Shown: piece after piece, positions 37,325-50,089 of the stretch
How the letters are laid out: the number at the start of each line of letters is the position of its first letter
How positions within the stretch are numbered: position 1 is the stretch's first letter
Source of the DNA: Torreya grandis
Taxonomy: Eukaryota > Streptophyta > Pinopsida > Cupressales > Taxaceae
NCBI GenBank assembly: GCA_037957365.1
Contig: JARHVA010000250.1
Span: 5,799,001 to 5,863,000, forward strand
Length of the DNA: 64,000 bases
Reading direction: 5' to 3'
The notes under the pieces: generated by a model
The model's input: the letters and a program-made list of their open reading frames with translations, nothing else
Told to the model about the DNA's origin: nothing
The model's database searches: none
Program-made: the position numbers and the translations under genes

Positions 37325-37674
37325 TGTTTCTAACTATTTTTTGCTTTTCTACATTTAAAGGAAGTAATAAACTAAGATTAAATGGTCAAGGGTTAGATGA
37401 TACCCGGATGAAGTTTGCGCACCGTATCTAGACGTTGTAGGGACTCCTCTTTGGCTGTGGAGGATGACACATGTAGATAAGAAAGACTTAAACAAAGAGA
37501 TTGTTAGATGGATATATGGTGGACTACCAAGCAAAAGCTTGGTCCCAAAAGTGCAAAGACTTCCTTGAGGGATGACAGTCCACTTGTTGATAAGTAAAAG
37601 TGTCAGAAATAAAGAAATGGCAGATGATTAGCAAAGAGAAAATTAGATAATGCGTACCTATTTCTTTGCAGTCG

Positions 37675-37790
37675 GTCTGCCACAGTCGTCGACGCCAGTT
37701 AGTTTGCCGACGTCAGTTTTGTTAAGGTTGCCGACGTCGGTTAGTCTGCCGATGTCGGTATAGGCAATGGTTGATGTCGGTCAGGGCAAT
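37675..37790. promoter_or_regulatory. GACGTC (ACGT-core) cluster in LTR
   Basis: Repeated 'gccgacgtcggt'-like units, some with T for C ('gccgatgtcggt'), spaced about 20-25 bp. GACGTC is the C-box core bound by plant bZIP factors. The same words recur at 46,140-46,230 and in the leader at 44,826-44,905. A regulatory role is inference. Confidence 0.45.
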
Positions 37791-38222
37791 GGCCTTGGAC
37801 GGGTTCTGGATGAGTTTCTGGTCGATGGAATGCTCTGTGGTAGTCTGAGAGTCTGTGTAGGGTGGTAAGACAGTAGACAGAGTCTTTAGGAGGGACAAAG
37901 GCAGGGGATATGTTGTCAGAAAAGGGATAAGGGTAGGAGAAAGGCCTCTCAGCCTCTTCGAGAAGAATGTCAGGTCTGGTCTGGTTGAAAGTCAGGTCTA
38001 GTTGATAATATTGCTTAGAAGTAGTAAGAAGAAACTGATTACAAATACATTCTAAGCTACTGAAATGACATAAAAGAAGAATACTTAGCTCTTTAGCAGA
38101 GACCCAGAAGTGTAGAAGCCCTGTTGCTGATGTGATTGATGTAGAAGACTTCTTGCAATATTTTGATCCAGGGTGGAGTGACTAATGTAGAGTTCTTGTA
38201 GCCTGTGATGCTTGATGTGCGT

Positions 38223-38229
<7 letters not shown>

Positions 38230-38269
<40 letters not shown>
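38230..38269. repeat. (GA)20 microsatellite in 3' LTR of element C
   Basis: Uninterrupted GA repeat. The sister LTR has about 8 units at 46,673-46,688, so the length changed after insertion. Confidence 0.95.
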
Positions 38270-38721
38270 TGAATTCTGAGAGCAAGAAATTTAGCATTCG
38301 TGGGAAGAGGGTCCACGTTTCGGGGTTTGAAACAGGTTTTAAGCAATCGATGTCAGTGATTCCGCTAGCATTGGCCAACGGTTGACCGACGTCGATGGCT
38401 AGAAGATGGGTAAAAAGGCTAAAAATAGCCTTTTACCCATTCCTCCATCTATCGAGTTCAATGGTCGTGGTTAAACGGTCAAAGGCAGGTTTAATAGGTG
38501 CAAGAGGGTTGAAATAAGTCATAGGGTGATGGGAGGCATCTAAGGAGAGGTATCCAAGATGGGGTGAGGTGTCATGGGTGAGGTGTCAAGGGAGGTGTTA
38601 TTAATTTAAAATAAGTTATTATTTTAAATTAATAAGTGTGTGGGTTAGGAATGTGTTAGAAGTGGACCAAGGGGACCAAGGGGGAGTCGACAAAGGAGTA
38701 GACACAATTTCGGTGTCTACA

Positions 38722-38735
38722 TTTGCCCCTTTTTG
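38722..38735 (-). other. Polypurine tract of element C
   Basis: Minus-strand CAAAAAGGGGCAAA next to the 3' LTR start TGTAGACACC. It is in the classic position for plus-strand priming. Confidence 0.85.
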
Positions 38736-39376
38736 TCTTGTTGGTTGTTCTGACAAACTACAAGACAAAAATAGGAGTAAATTGCCCCAGGTATGGGATA
38801 AGATGGAGGTTGCCCCAATTATGATGATGAGGTATCCCCCCTCAAAGTGGGAGTCGAGGGAAGGAAACCTGAAATCGGGTGCCAATTTGATAGATAGTGG
38901 ATGGATATGGTGAAGTTTGAGTGTGAACATTGTAATAGTTGGGATTGCATGCATACCACTTCACTTGATGGTCAGGTCAAATTGTCGCAAGTCAAGGGTC
39001 AAGGAGTGCCAAAATTGAAATAATCAGGCCCCAGCATTTAGTCATAGCTGATTGAGTTATTAGATCCAAGCTATAGCTCCAATGGTCATCATGTTCCAAG
39101 TATCTCGGGCTTAGGAAGTGCTCTTGGAAACATGAAAATGTCACAAGTAGTGGGGATCAACTTGCTCGCGATCCTATACTTGTGAGGGTCGTAATGTGGG
39201 TGCGGACAATTTTGTTAACCATTCGTGAGGTAACATACATACAATTAAAACAAATAAGGCAAGGTTGTCTCAAAAATGGTCATGGTTTGAGGAGATAGTC
39301 ATGATCTCCAAGATGCCCCATGAGAAGTCAAAAGTGACTCCTACAGTGTCAGGGCTGGTTGTTTGGTCATGATTGT

Positions 39377-39718
39377 GGACTAGGTTAAGCCATGGTCAAA
39401 GGTAAAATGGTTTGTCCATCAGATAGACAAACAAACGGATGTGGCTGAGCTATCCCTAGAAGACGTCATGTCATCTGAGTGCTGCCTACATAGCCCCTAT
39501 TGGAAGGGCCTCAGGCCAATGTAGTTCTCCCTAAAAGGGAGGAAGAGGGTCGGTTATGGATGGGTTGGACTAGGTTAAGTCATGGGTAAAGGTAATATGG
39601 TTTGTCCATCAGATAGACAAACAAACGGATGTGACCAAGCTAACCCCAGAAGATGTCATATCATCTGAGTGCTGCCTACATAGCCCCTGTTTGAAGGGCC
39701 TCAGACCAATGTAGTTCA
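39377..39718. repeat. Two copies of a 151-bp unit
   Basis: 39,377-39,527 and 39,567-39,718 share 'ggactaggttaag', 'ggtttgtccatcagatagac', 'atctgagtgctgcctacata' and 'agggcctcag.ccaatgtag'. They are about 90% identical by eye, separated by 39 bp. Confidence 0.9.
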
Positions 39719-40516
39719 GGCATGGTTGATAGGTTGGTTATGGTCAGGTTATAAATGATGAGGGTAAGATGATGTTACAGCCTTTTCCATATTGTGTGAT
39801 GGTGTATTCTGTAACATTGGTTGAGGGGTCTTTCATCCCTAGCAATTTTCCATATTAGTAATGGTGTATGCTAAAAATGAATATAGATTATTTATGCTTC
39901 AGCAAGTAATGGTTTATGCTTGACATAAATTGTGTATGGTCGATAGTTTCCATGTGTATTGTTTTCCATAGAAACTAGGTGAAATGGACTATGTCATGTT
40001 GGTGGTCTGAAAATGTTTTGGTTTGGTTTGGTTGGGTTGGATTTGGTTTGGTTGTATGTGACCAAGATGTGTAAGAAGTGAAAGGCGCGTTGCTCTTTCA
40101 TTGACAAGGACCAAATTGATTGCATAGATAAGGTTTTTGGAAACAAAAGCCCCATTCATGCATTACGTCGTTGACCATTGATTGTGTTAGAGAAGTACTC
40201 GAATCACTTGACGTTAAGTGAGCTCAAAATCCCTTGAGTATGTTGGGGTGATAGGTTTGATTATGATATGTAAGGATGGGGGATCCCCTTTTTGGCAGGA
40301 ACAACTTTGCCCCTTTTATAGGTGACCCTGAGAACGACTATAGACAAGTCCATGACTTAATAGTTTTGTCAGTCAGTTTTTTTTTTTTTTTTTGGGCAGA
40401 TTGATCGATGTGGGAAGTATACATGGGGATGTTGTTTTTTTTTGTGGTCATATGTGAAGCTGATCAATGTGGGAAGCTTCTGAGATAGTGTTATTGTATG
40501 TAGCAAAATTTTAGGC

Positions 40517-40649
40517 ATAGCCATCCTTCGAGGGAGTGGTCTATATTCTGCTTTATATGTTTTTGAGGGCTTTGAATAGCTATCCTTCAAGGGAGAAGTC
40601 TATTGGTTGCAGCAATGATGATAAAGCTGTCCTTCGAGGGAGTAGTCTA
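40517..40649. repeat. Three copies of a 27-bp unit
   Basis: The units 'ccatccttcgagggagtggtc', 'tatccttcaagggagaagtc' and 'ctgtccttcgagggagtagtc' lie at 40,517-40,543, 40,575-40,601 and 40,621-40,649. The spacing is 46-58 bp. Confidence 0.8.
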
Positions 40650-41068
40650 CATTTAGAGTTTTATGACCTTTTGAGATAGGCATCCCAATTTATTTATTTT
40701 ATTTTATTTGACTAGATGTTTTGGTCATGGACTTGACTTTAGAGGCTTAGAGGGTTTCCCTTTTATTAGGATGAAGCATTCATGCTTGACAAAAGGGTTA
40801 ACTGATGTTTTTAGGGTTGAGGGTTGAGAGGAATAGGTATGAGGATGATGGGGAGTTGCTCAAGGGACGAGCTCAAGTTAAATGTCAAGTGAATAATTAC
40901 TTGACTAACAGTAGACTGGTCGAAGATGTAAGGCATTAAGGGGCTTAGGTTTTAGTTAGCCTTCAAGAGAAGTCAGACGATAAGTCCCTGATCCATGCTT
41001 GTGCGTCATGATGTAAGGCCTGAGTCAATTAGGAGCAAACTTGCCCCGTTTGCTTCGTTCCAAATTGG

Positions 41069-42073
41069 TCACATGTTGGTCATTGTTTGGTTGGTTGATA
41101 TTTGGTCGAGGCTTGGTTGAGGCTTGGTCGATGCTTGGTTGGTTGATGTGTTGTTGGCATGGATGTGAAGTTGGTCAAGATGTTGTTGGCATTTGGGACA
41201 ACGCCAAACATAGTTGTTGCAATCTTGGTGAAGAGTGGGCCAATAATAACCCAAATAGAGGATGCGCTTGGCAAGCGAGTTACCACTGAAATGTCCCCCA
41301 CAAATCTTGTCGTGGACTTGTTTGATGACGTGGGATGTTCCAGTGGTTGTTAGGCATTGGATAAGGAGGCCGTCGAGACCTCGCTTGTAAAGAAGTCCCC
41401 CTAGCATGGTGTAGCGAGCAGTGTTCTTGATAAAAGCTCATCGTTTATTGCTAGAGAGTTTGGGAGGGATGATAGAATATGTTAAGTAGTCCACAAGTTG
41501 CTTATACCAAGCATTATGTGGACTAGAGTGGTTAGGAGGAATTTCCCCCAGTGATGATGGTCGAGACATGTCCAAGATAGAAATCTTGGGTTGTGTTGGT
41601 TGAGAGGTCTTGATGAATAATGGATATGTCAAAGGTGTAGATGTCTGGTCTTTTCCTTTATTCTTCATAGTTTGGGGCCTGGTGGCCACATTGATTGTGT
41701 TGATTTCGAATAAAGGTTGAGGAGATGGTTGAGGGACCATAGTCTTATGTGGAGATCCCGGTTTAGGTGAGGATGTTTGTGAGGCATGAGATGGTGTCAG
41801 TAGTTGGTCAAAGATGTGGTTAGAAGAGGCCTCAATGTGAGGGGTGTCTTTTGCCAGATGTTGACGGATGACAGCCTTAAGGGCGCAACAACGCTCAGTG
41901 TCATGCCCCAGTGTGCGATGATACCAGCATATTTTAGTGTCATCAAACCAAGGTGGTTTTGGTCTGAGAGGTTGGTAAGGCTTGATAGGTGGAAGGATGA
42001 TGCTAGATGTCTGCAACAATTGACATAACATCGAAGCATAAGAACCCTTTAATGGGTCTACGCTCTTTGTCAC
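41069..42073 (-). pseudogene. Element C second nucleocapsid module fused to integrase zinc domain
   Basis: Minus-strand frame from 42,073. It starts with 'GSYASMLCQLL', then a knuckle-like 'CWYHRTLGHDTERCCALK' (C-x2-H-x4-GH-x4-C type). After a Pro/Ser-rich spacer comes 'HNAWYKQLVDYLTYSIIPP', the linker normally found between RNase H and integrase. After one stop near 41,437 the integrase H2C2 domain follows (41,069-41,407): 'VHDKICGGHFSGNSLAKRIL', 'GYYWPTLHQDC', 'RCPKCQQH'. The frame then runs into a low-complexity Thr/Asn/Gln tail and ends. The DDE core is missing. Protease, reverse transcriptase and RNase H, expected in the middle, are absent and the junction is nearly seamless. Confidence 0.8.
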
Positions 42074-42569
42074 AGTAGAGGTTGAAATTTTTTGTTTAGG
42101 AGTTATTTAGAGGGTTTACCGTGTCACCTTTTTAGTTGGCGGTATGGCCACATGTGGAGATGGCACGTGCTTGTTGAGAGGTGTTGGATGTGGGAGCAAT
42201 CCTGCTAAAGTAGATGGATGTGGACCCAAGATGGATGGTAATAGCGAAGGTGGGGGGAGGAGTTCTCCGACGGGGTTTAGTAGCCTTCTTTGGTTTAGTG
42301 TGAGGACTACTATTGTGTGGGGTGAGGTTTAAGTCTACCGTCACTTGTGGGTGAGTGAGGTTGGATGTAGGGCGCACACTGAGGGATTTACCCTATTTCG
42401 GCATGGTAGATGATTGCAAGGATTTGGATGAGGTTGCATGAGGTTTTATAGTCAGTCATTTAAAAGATTGAGGTGATTGTGAGAGAATCGTCACCAAATC
42501 TTCTTTGGTCGAAGTTGGTGAAGTGATAAGTTCTTCTCTCAGTGGAGAAGGAATTGGATAATGTGGCTC

Positions 42570-44422
42570 TTAAAGTGGAAAGAGTGTTGGGATGATAATG
42601 GCTTCCTCGTATGGTCCAGGAGCAGAAAAAGTATGATCCCCCATTGATGATAAGAAGGATGAGGGTGAGGCAGTCGGCGTTGGTGTCATCAAGGCAGTCA
42701 GCGTTGGTGTCGTCAAGGCATCCTCCAATATGGGAGAGGTCAAGGTAGACTCTCTTATGTGTGAAAGGGGGCTGGATGGAGGACTAATAGGAGAAGAAAG
42801 CTCTTCTACCTTTGGTGGACAAATAGGAGAAGAGGGCTCTTCTACCTGTGGTGGATAAATAGGAGAAGAGGGCTCTTCTACCTGTGGTGGACCAATGGGT
42901 GGGCTAACCTCTTCAAACTGTGAGAGAGGTTGGTTAGGCATAAAAGGCGAGACCGTGTTGACCGTGCGTATATTACGCTCTTGGGGGTCACCGACCATGG
43001 TCTGAATGTTGTTTTGATAAGGGGGATGGTTAGGGAAAGGTTGTCTGAAGATGTCCAAGTTTTGGTTAGGCATCACGTTTGGGTTATCCAAAACAAGATC
43101 ACCTTTATCTATCATGTCCTGGACAATGTTTTTGAATGTTTTTCAATTGTTTATGTCATGGCCTTGGACACAGTGATAATGACAAAAGTCATTTTCCCTG
43201 TACCATGCAGGGATAGGTGTTAAGGGGTCAAATTTGGGTGGTCAAATTTGAGGGAGATTGAGGACCCCCTGCTTGATGAGTTTTTTCAACACGGAAGCAT
43301 ATGATTCTCCAATTGGAGTGTATTGACGCTATATATACCGCTGTTGGAATTGTTTGGTGATGCTCTGTGATGTGAAAGGTTGAGATTGGTTAGTTGTTGT
43401 TGAAGATGGTGATCTAAAGACCACAACGTTGGCCACTCCCTTGGGTTTGGAGTGGGAAGAAGAAGGTTTGGAAAAAGAAGGGTCATTGGATTTTGCGTTA
43501 CTATGCAATTTGACTCTATCTTCTTCGATCGCGCGGAGTTCAAGCTTTTGAGCCATGGTGAAAGCTTCATCAAAAGTGCAGAATATTTAGACCCGCAAGG
43601 TAGATGAGATGTGTTTGGCACGTGCTCTAGAGAAGAGCTCGATGAGCTCAGGTTGAGGTAAAGAAAAGGAGAGTTGGTTGATTAAGCCTCTCCAATGGGC
43701 AACGAAGTCAACTATGGATTCATCATCAAATTGTCTGATAGAATATAGGTCCGTGATAGAGACCTTTTTAGTGATATTGATCGAAAAGTGGTCAAGGAAA
43801 AGTTTAGCTAGCTGGGTGAATGTGAAAAGAGAGTGACTGGTGAGAGAGTTGTACCAATCGAGGGCAGGGCCAGAAAGTGACATGGGAAACATGAATAGCA
43901 ACAACGCATCATCATGCGCTATAAGATAACAAGCATGTCTAAATGCTCGTAGATGTTGCTACAGGTTTTCCTTACTCTAGAAGTGAGCAAACTTAGGAAG
44001 CTCCCACTGATTGGGATACGGTCGGATTGGGACAGAGGGATGAATGGGTTCATTGCAAATTTGTTCATATGAAAGAACATTTCTTGAACCGGAAATGGAT
44101 GTCTCAAGATTAGACATCTTATCCATCAACATCTTGATTAGATTAGTTGATGAATTTGCAGGTGGAGCGCCCCCTAGGTTGTAAGGTACCTGGAAGGTGT
44201 TAGGAGGGGCATATGACGTAATTGGTTGCACTTGTGTGAGGGAAACATATTGGAACTAGTCATAAGGACTGATGTTGAGGTCAAGGGGGCGTGTGTCGTG
44301 AAGTTAGAGGGCATGAGTTGACTAGATACCGCCAAAGGTGGTTGAATGGCGGCATTGGTAAAAGGATGGGTAGTCACTCCCACGCTTATAAGCACAAGAG
44401 TGTGTGGAGTCGAGACAATCAA
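42570..44422 (-). pseudogene. Element C gag with first nucleocapsid module
   Basis: Minus-strand gag. The capsid (43,587-43,904) shows 'MSLSGPALDWYNSL', 'FTQLAKLFLDHF' and 'SITDLYSIRQFDDESIVDFV' followed by 'HWRGLINQL'. These match the retrotrans_gag blocks sLsG.A..WY, L...F...F and dL..i.Q...Es..dyv..Wr. A later segment reads 'GESYASVLKKLIKQGVL' and a knuckle-like 'CHYHCVQGHDINN', with TGA where the last Cys is expected. From 42,780 to 42,924 a 12-residue Pro-rich unit repeats. The frame holds from about 43,556 to 42,570 with only three or four stops. Gag forms the particle and packages RNA, so this element could have been mobilised in trans. Confidence 0.88.
42781..42924 (-). repeat. 36-bp tandem repeat encoding PPQVEEPSSPIC-like units
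   Basis: Three close copies of a 36-bp unit (42,781-42,816, 42,817-42,852, 42,853-42,888) and a diverged fourth (42,889-42,924), in frame within gag. The unit length is a multiple of three, so the repeat keeps the reading frame. The encoded segment is a Pro/Glu/Ser-rich linker between capsid/nucleocapsid parts. Confidence 0.92.
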
Positions 44423-45759
44423 GTTCTACAAATGTGATGAACTTGGTTGAATTGAAGAGTCTCGCATTTGGCCCTTAGCGAGATAGTGTTGGAGAGCCTT
44501 GACGTTATGGTCAAGGAATCTCTCAAAATTTTGATCCCCTTTGGGAACAATTGGAGATTGATCGGGGGTTGACTGGATAGGAGAATATTCAGTGTCTGAA
44601 GTACACTACATTAGGGAACTTGATATGAAAGGCGAAGGCGGAAGTGGTTGTTGCCTTGCGTGGTCAACAAGAGTTTTGGTTTGACTACGTGTCAAAACCA
44701 TCCAAGGGAAAAAAGTTCAGGTTCCAAAAATTGTGTTTTTCAGTTTCAAAAACTTAGAATGTGTGTCTAACAGCAAGAAAGTCAGGTTTTAAGCCTGCTA
44801 TTTTGGAAGAAGTTTTGCTGACAGTGACCGACGTCGGTAGAAAAAACTGATGCTGGTAAAAAAAAAGTTTCTGACGTCGGTGGTAAAATTGATGTCAGTT
44901 ACTGTGTTGTTGGGAAGGAAGAAAAAAAAGGTTCTGAGTTGTTTGAAGCTCAGAAAAATGTGTCCTCACTAGCTCAAAAATTTAGATAAAGGCAGAAAAT
45001 AAGATGAAGACAAGCAGACCCTAAACATTAAATTCCTAAGAATCAATTTTTAGAGTCGTGTTGGCTTATGCCTTAGAAGAGTGTGTTTGGGAAGTTGGCT
45101 TTTAGAATGGGTCCTAGAAGAAGTAGTCTAAGGTTTGTTTTGGGTTAGTTTTGGTGCTCAAGAGTCTGTGTTAGGTTCCGTACATGGCCTGGTGCTAAGG
45201 AGCAAGCTCCCCTCACTTCACGAGCCCAAAGATAAGCTGGGTCACTTAGCCATTATATACTTCCCCTAGAGTTTATACTCTGCTAGAGAACAGAGTGGGC
45301 TCTCCCCTTGGTGATGAAGTCCAAGGGGGATTACCAGGAAGGGTAAGGTATCCACTAGGTGATGAAATCATAGTCAGGCCTTGTCTCAGGTATGTTTAGA
45401 TGTTTGATTTGTGATAGTGGTCTGGTCGTGTAACATAAGTGCACTAAGATTTATTCATAATGCGGTTTTAGTTACTAGATGTGAGAGCTAAGTATGCAAG
45501 CAAGCAGAAATGAAATGCAAAAGATTTTTAAGCCCAAATTGAAATGTGTGTTCAGATGCAGACAAGTGGAGAAAAAGTTGAAGAGTATGAATTTCACTAC
45601 TCTAGATGCAGGAAAGAAAGAAAAAGAAAGATTCTTTTTAACTTTGCTGATAGTGTCTTTTGGAAGAGATAGAGGAAAAGGATGCAAGAAGAGACCTAAT
45701 GTACCTATATGAAAAGTTTGTTTTTAGAAGAAAAAGTATGAACCCAAGGAAAAGTCCTA
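44423..45759 (-). other. Leader region of element C
   Basis: Untranslated stretch between the primer-binding site and gag. GACGTC-type words recur at 44,826-44,905 ('gaccgacgtcggt', 'ctgacgtcggtgg', 'gatgtcagtta'). No coding motif was found, and open frames at 45,475-45,712 look like chance. Confidence 0.6.
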
Positions 45760-45779
45760 GGGTCCCACCGAGCGTGCCA
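45760..45779 (-). other. Primer-binding site of element C
   Basis: Minus-strand TGGCACGCTCGGTGGGACCC, three bases inside the 5' LTR. Starts TGG and matches the element B site with a few substitutions, pointing to the same primer tRNA. Confidence 0.8.
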
Positions 45780-45782
45780 TAA

Positions 45783-47157
45783 TGTTTCTAACTATTTTTC
45801 GCATTTCTACATTCAAAAGAAGTAAGAAACTAAGATTAAATGGTCAGGGGTTAGATGATACCCGGATGAAGTTTGCGCACCATATCTAGATGTTGTAGGG
45901 ACTCCTCTTTGGCTGTGGAGGATGACACCTGTAGATAAGAAAGACTTAAACAAGGAGATTGTTAGATGGATATATGATGGACTGCCAAGCAAAAGCTCGA
46001 TCCCAGAAGTGCAAAGACTTCCTTGAGGGATGACAGTCCACTTGTTGATAAGTAAAAGTGTCAAAAATAAATAAATGATAGATGATTAACAAAGAGGAAA
46101 TTAGATAATGTGTACCTATTTCTTTGCAGTCAGTCTGCCACAGTCGTCGATGCCGATTAGTCTGTCGATGTTGGTTTTGTTAAGGTTGCCGATGCCGGTT
46201 AGTCTGCCGACGTCGGTATAGGCAATGGTCGATGTCGGTCAGGGCAATGGCCTTGGATGAGTTTTTGGTCGATGGAATGCTCTATGGTAGTCTGAGAGTC
46301 TGTGTAGGGTGGTAAGACAGTAGACAAAGTCTTTAGGAGGGACAAAGGCAGGGGATATGTTGTCAGAAAAGGGGTAAGGGTAGGATAAAGGCCTCTCAGC
46401 CTCTTCGAGAAGAACGTCAGGTCTGGTCTGGTTGAAAGTCAGGTCTGGTTGATAATATTTCTTAGAAGTAGCAAGAAGAAACTGATTACAAATACATTTT
46501 AAGCTACTGAAATGACATAAAAGAAGAATACTTAGCTCCTTAGCAGAGACCCAGAAGTGTAGAAGCCCTGTTGCTGATGCGACTAATGTAGAAGACTTCC
46601 TGCAATATTTCGATCCAGGGTGGAGTGACTGATGCAGAATTCCTATAGCCTCTGATGCTTGATGTGCGTCTGGGAGAGAGAGAGAGAGGGAGGTTGAATT
46701 CTGAGAGCAAGAGATTTGGCATTCGGGGGAAGAGGGTCCACATTTCGGGGTCTAAAGCTAGTTTTAAGCAACCGACGTTGGTGATTCCGTCGGCATCGGC
46801 TGATGGTTGACTGACGTCAGCGGCTAAAAGATGGGTAAAAAGGCTAAAAATAGCCTTTTACCCATTCCTCCATCTACCGAGTTCAATGGTCATGGTTAAA
46901 CAGTCGAAGGCAGGTTTAATAGGCGCGAGAGGGTTGAAATAGGTCATAAATTGGTCATAGGGTGATGGGAGGCATCCAAGGAGAGGTATCCAAGGTGGGG
47001 TGAGGTGTCATGGGTGAGGTGTCAAGGGAGGTTTTATTAATTTAAAATAAGTTATTATTTTAAATTAATAAGTGTGTGGGTTAGGAATGTGTTAGAAGTG
47101 GACCAAGGGGACCAAGGGGGAGTCGATGAAGGAGTAGACACAATTTTGGTGTCTACA
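45783..47157 (-). mobile_element. 5' LTR of element C
   Basis: A 1,375-bp copy of 37,325-38,721, about 93-95% identical by eye with most differences C/T or G/A. Bordered outside by GATAC (target-site duplication) and inside by the primer-binding site. Confidence 0.92.
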
Positions 47158-49479
<2,322 letters not shown>

Positions 49480-49917
49480 AATCAACACTTTTTTGGTTCT
49501 TATAAATCCAAATTCATATTTCTCTTGCTCATTATTTTTTAGACTAACATATTCTCCCTTGCTAAAGGATCCTTGCATATCAAAATTTGGCATTTTATAC
49601 TCACGAGGGCTTATAGAAATACAACCATCACCCAAAGCATCCATATCATTTGCATATCAATTTGGTTTTATGGAATTAAAACTTAGTTTCCCTAATATTT
49701 CATCAATGTCATCCTCACTATCATAATAATAATAATCATTGTCTTTTACGTCATTATGAAAACACATGGAATTCATAAAAGCATTTACAACATTGTGATA
49801 TAATACATCTAAAGGGTGACCCATCGCAATAACTCTAAGATTTGAATCAAGCCCCAAACAATTAGGGTTAACTATATTTAACAGCACAACCCTAAGCAAA
49901 AACAACACTAGGAACAT
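49480..49917 (-). pseudogene. Acidic relic ORF of unknown family
   Basis: Minus-strand frame from 49,917. It runs 86 codons to a TGA at 49,657-49,659, then continues in the same frame for about 55 more codons. Visible text includes 'GHPLDVLYHNVVNAF', 'DYYYYDSEDDIDEIL', 'DALGDGCISISPREYKMP' and 'LSKGEYVSLKNNEQEKYEFG'. No domain is recognised. It lies just downstream (minus strand) of a candidate LTR and primer-binding site, where gag would be expected. Confidence 0.4.
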
Positions 49918-50089
49918 GCAAGATCTAACCTTATACCTTGAATGTTAGAGCAATCACCAAAAATAGGGACTTGCAAATAACTCATAAAGGCTAGAGCTAA
50001 TGATCACAACAAGATAAAATAATCACTTAAAAAATATATCTAACCCTAGGAGAGAAAGGACCATGTAAAGCAATGTGGGTTCACCAAAA

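Larger units (their letters stand above)
37325..38721 (-). mobile_element. 3' LTR of element C
   Basis: A 1,397-bp LTR bordered by the target-site duplication and the polypurine tract. It contains a cluster of GACGTC-type sites (37,675-37,790, 38,381-38,400) and a (GA)20 microsatellite (38,230-38,269) that is only about 8 units long in the sister LTR. Confidence 0.92.
38736..41040 (-). other. 3' untranslated region of element C with internal repeats
   Basis: About 2.3 kb without coding motifs between the integrase remnant and the polypurine tract. It holds a 151-bp duplication (39,377-39,527 and 39,567-39,718), a 27-bp unit repeated three times ('atccttcgagggagtagtcta' type, 40,517-40,649) and a poly-T run (about 40,378-40,394). 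Confidence 0.7.
37325..47157 (-). mobile_element. Element C: non-autonomous Ty3/gypsy derivative
   Basis: A 9.8-kb minus-strand element. LTRs are 45,783-47,157 (5') and 37,325-38,721 (3'), with ends TGTAGACACC...GTTAGAAACA. Primer-binding site is at 45,760-45,779 and polypurine tract at 38,722-38,735. The flanks GATAT (37,320-37,324) and GATAC (47,158-47,162) are a target-site duplication with one C/T change. The LTRs are about 93-95% identical by eye, so C is younger than A or B. Internally there is a gag with two nucleocapsid-like modules, joined to the integrase zinc domain. Protease, reverse transcriptase and RNase H are missing, so it depended on other elements. Confidence 0.92.

Noticed and set aside
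40370..40450. Poly-T runs as a SINE or processed-pseudogene tail
   Set aside because: They lie inside element C, with no promoter boxes or target duplication around them.
41041..41353. Plus-strand frames rich in Trp, Gly and Val
   Set aside because: Antisense of the element C integrase zinc domain and its low-complexity tail.
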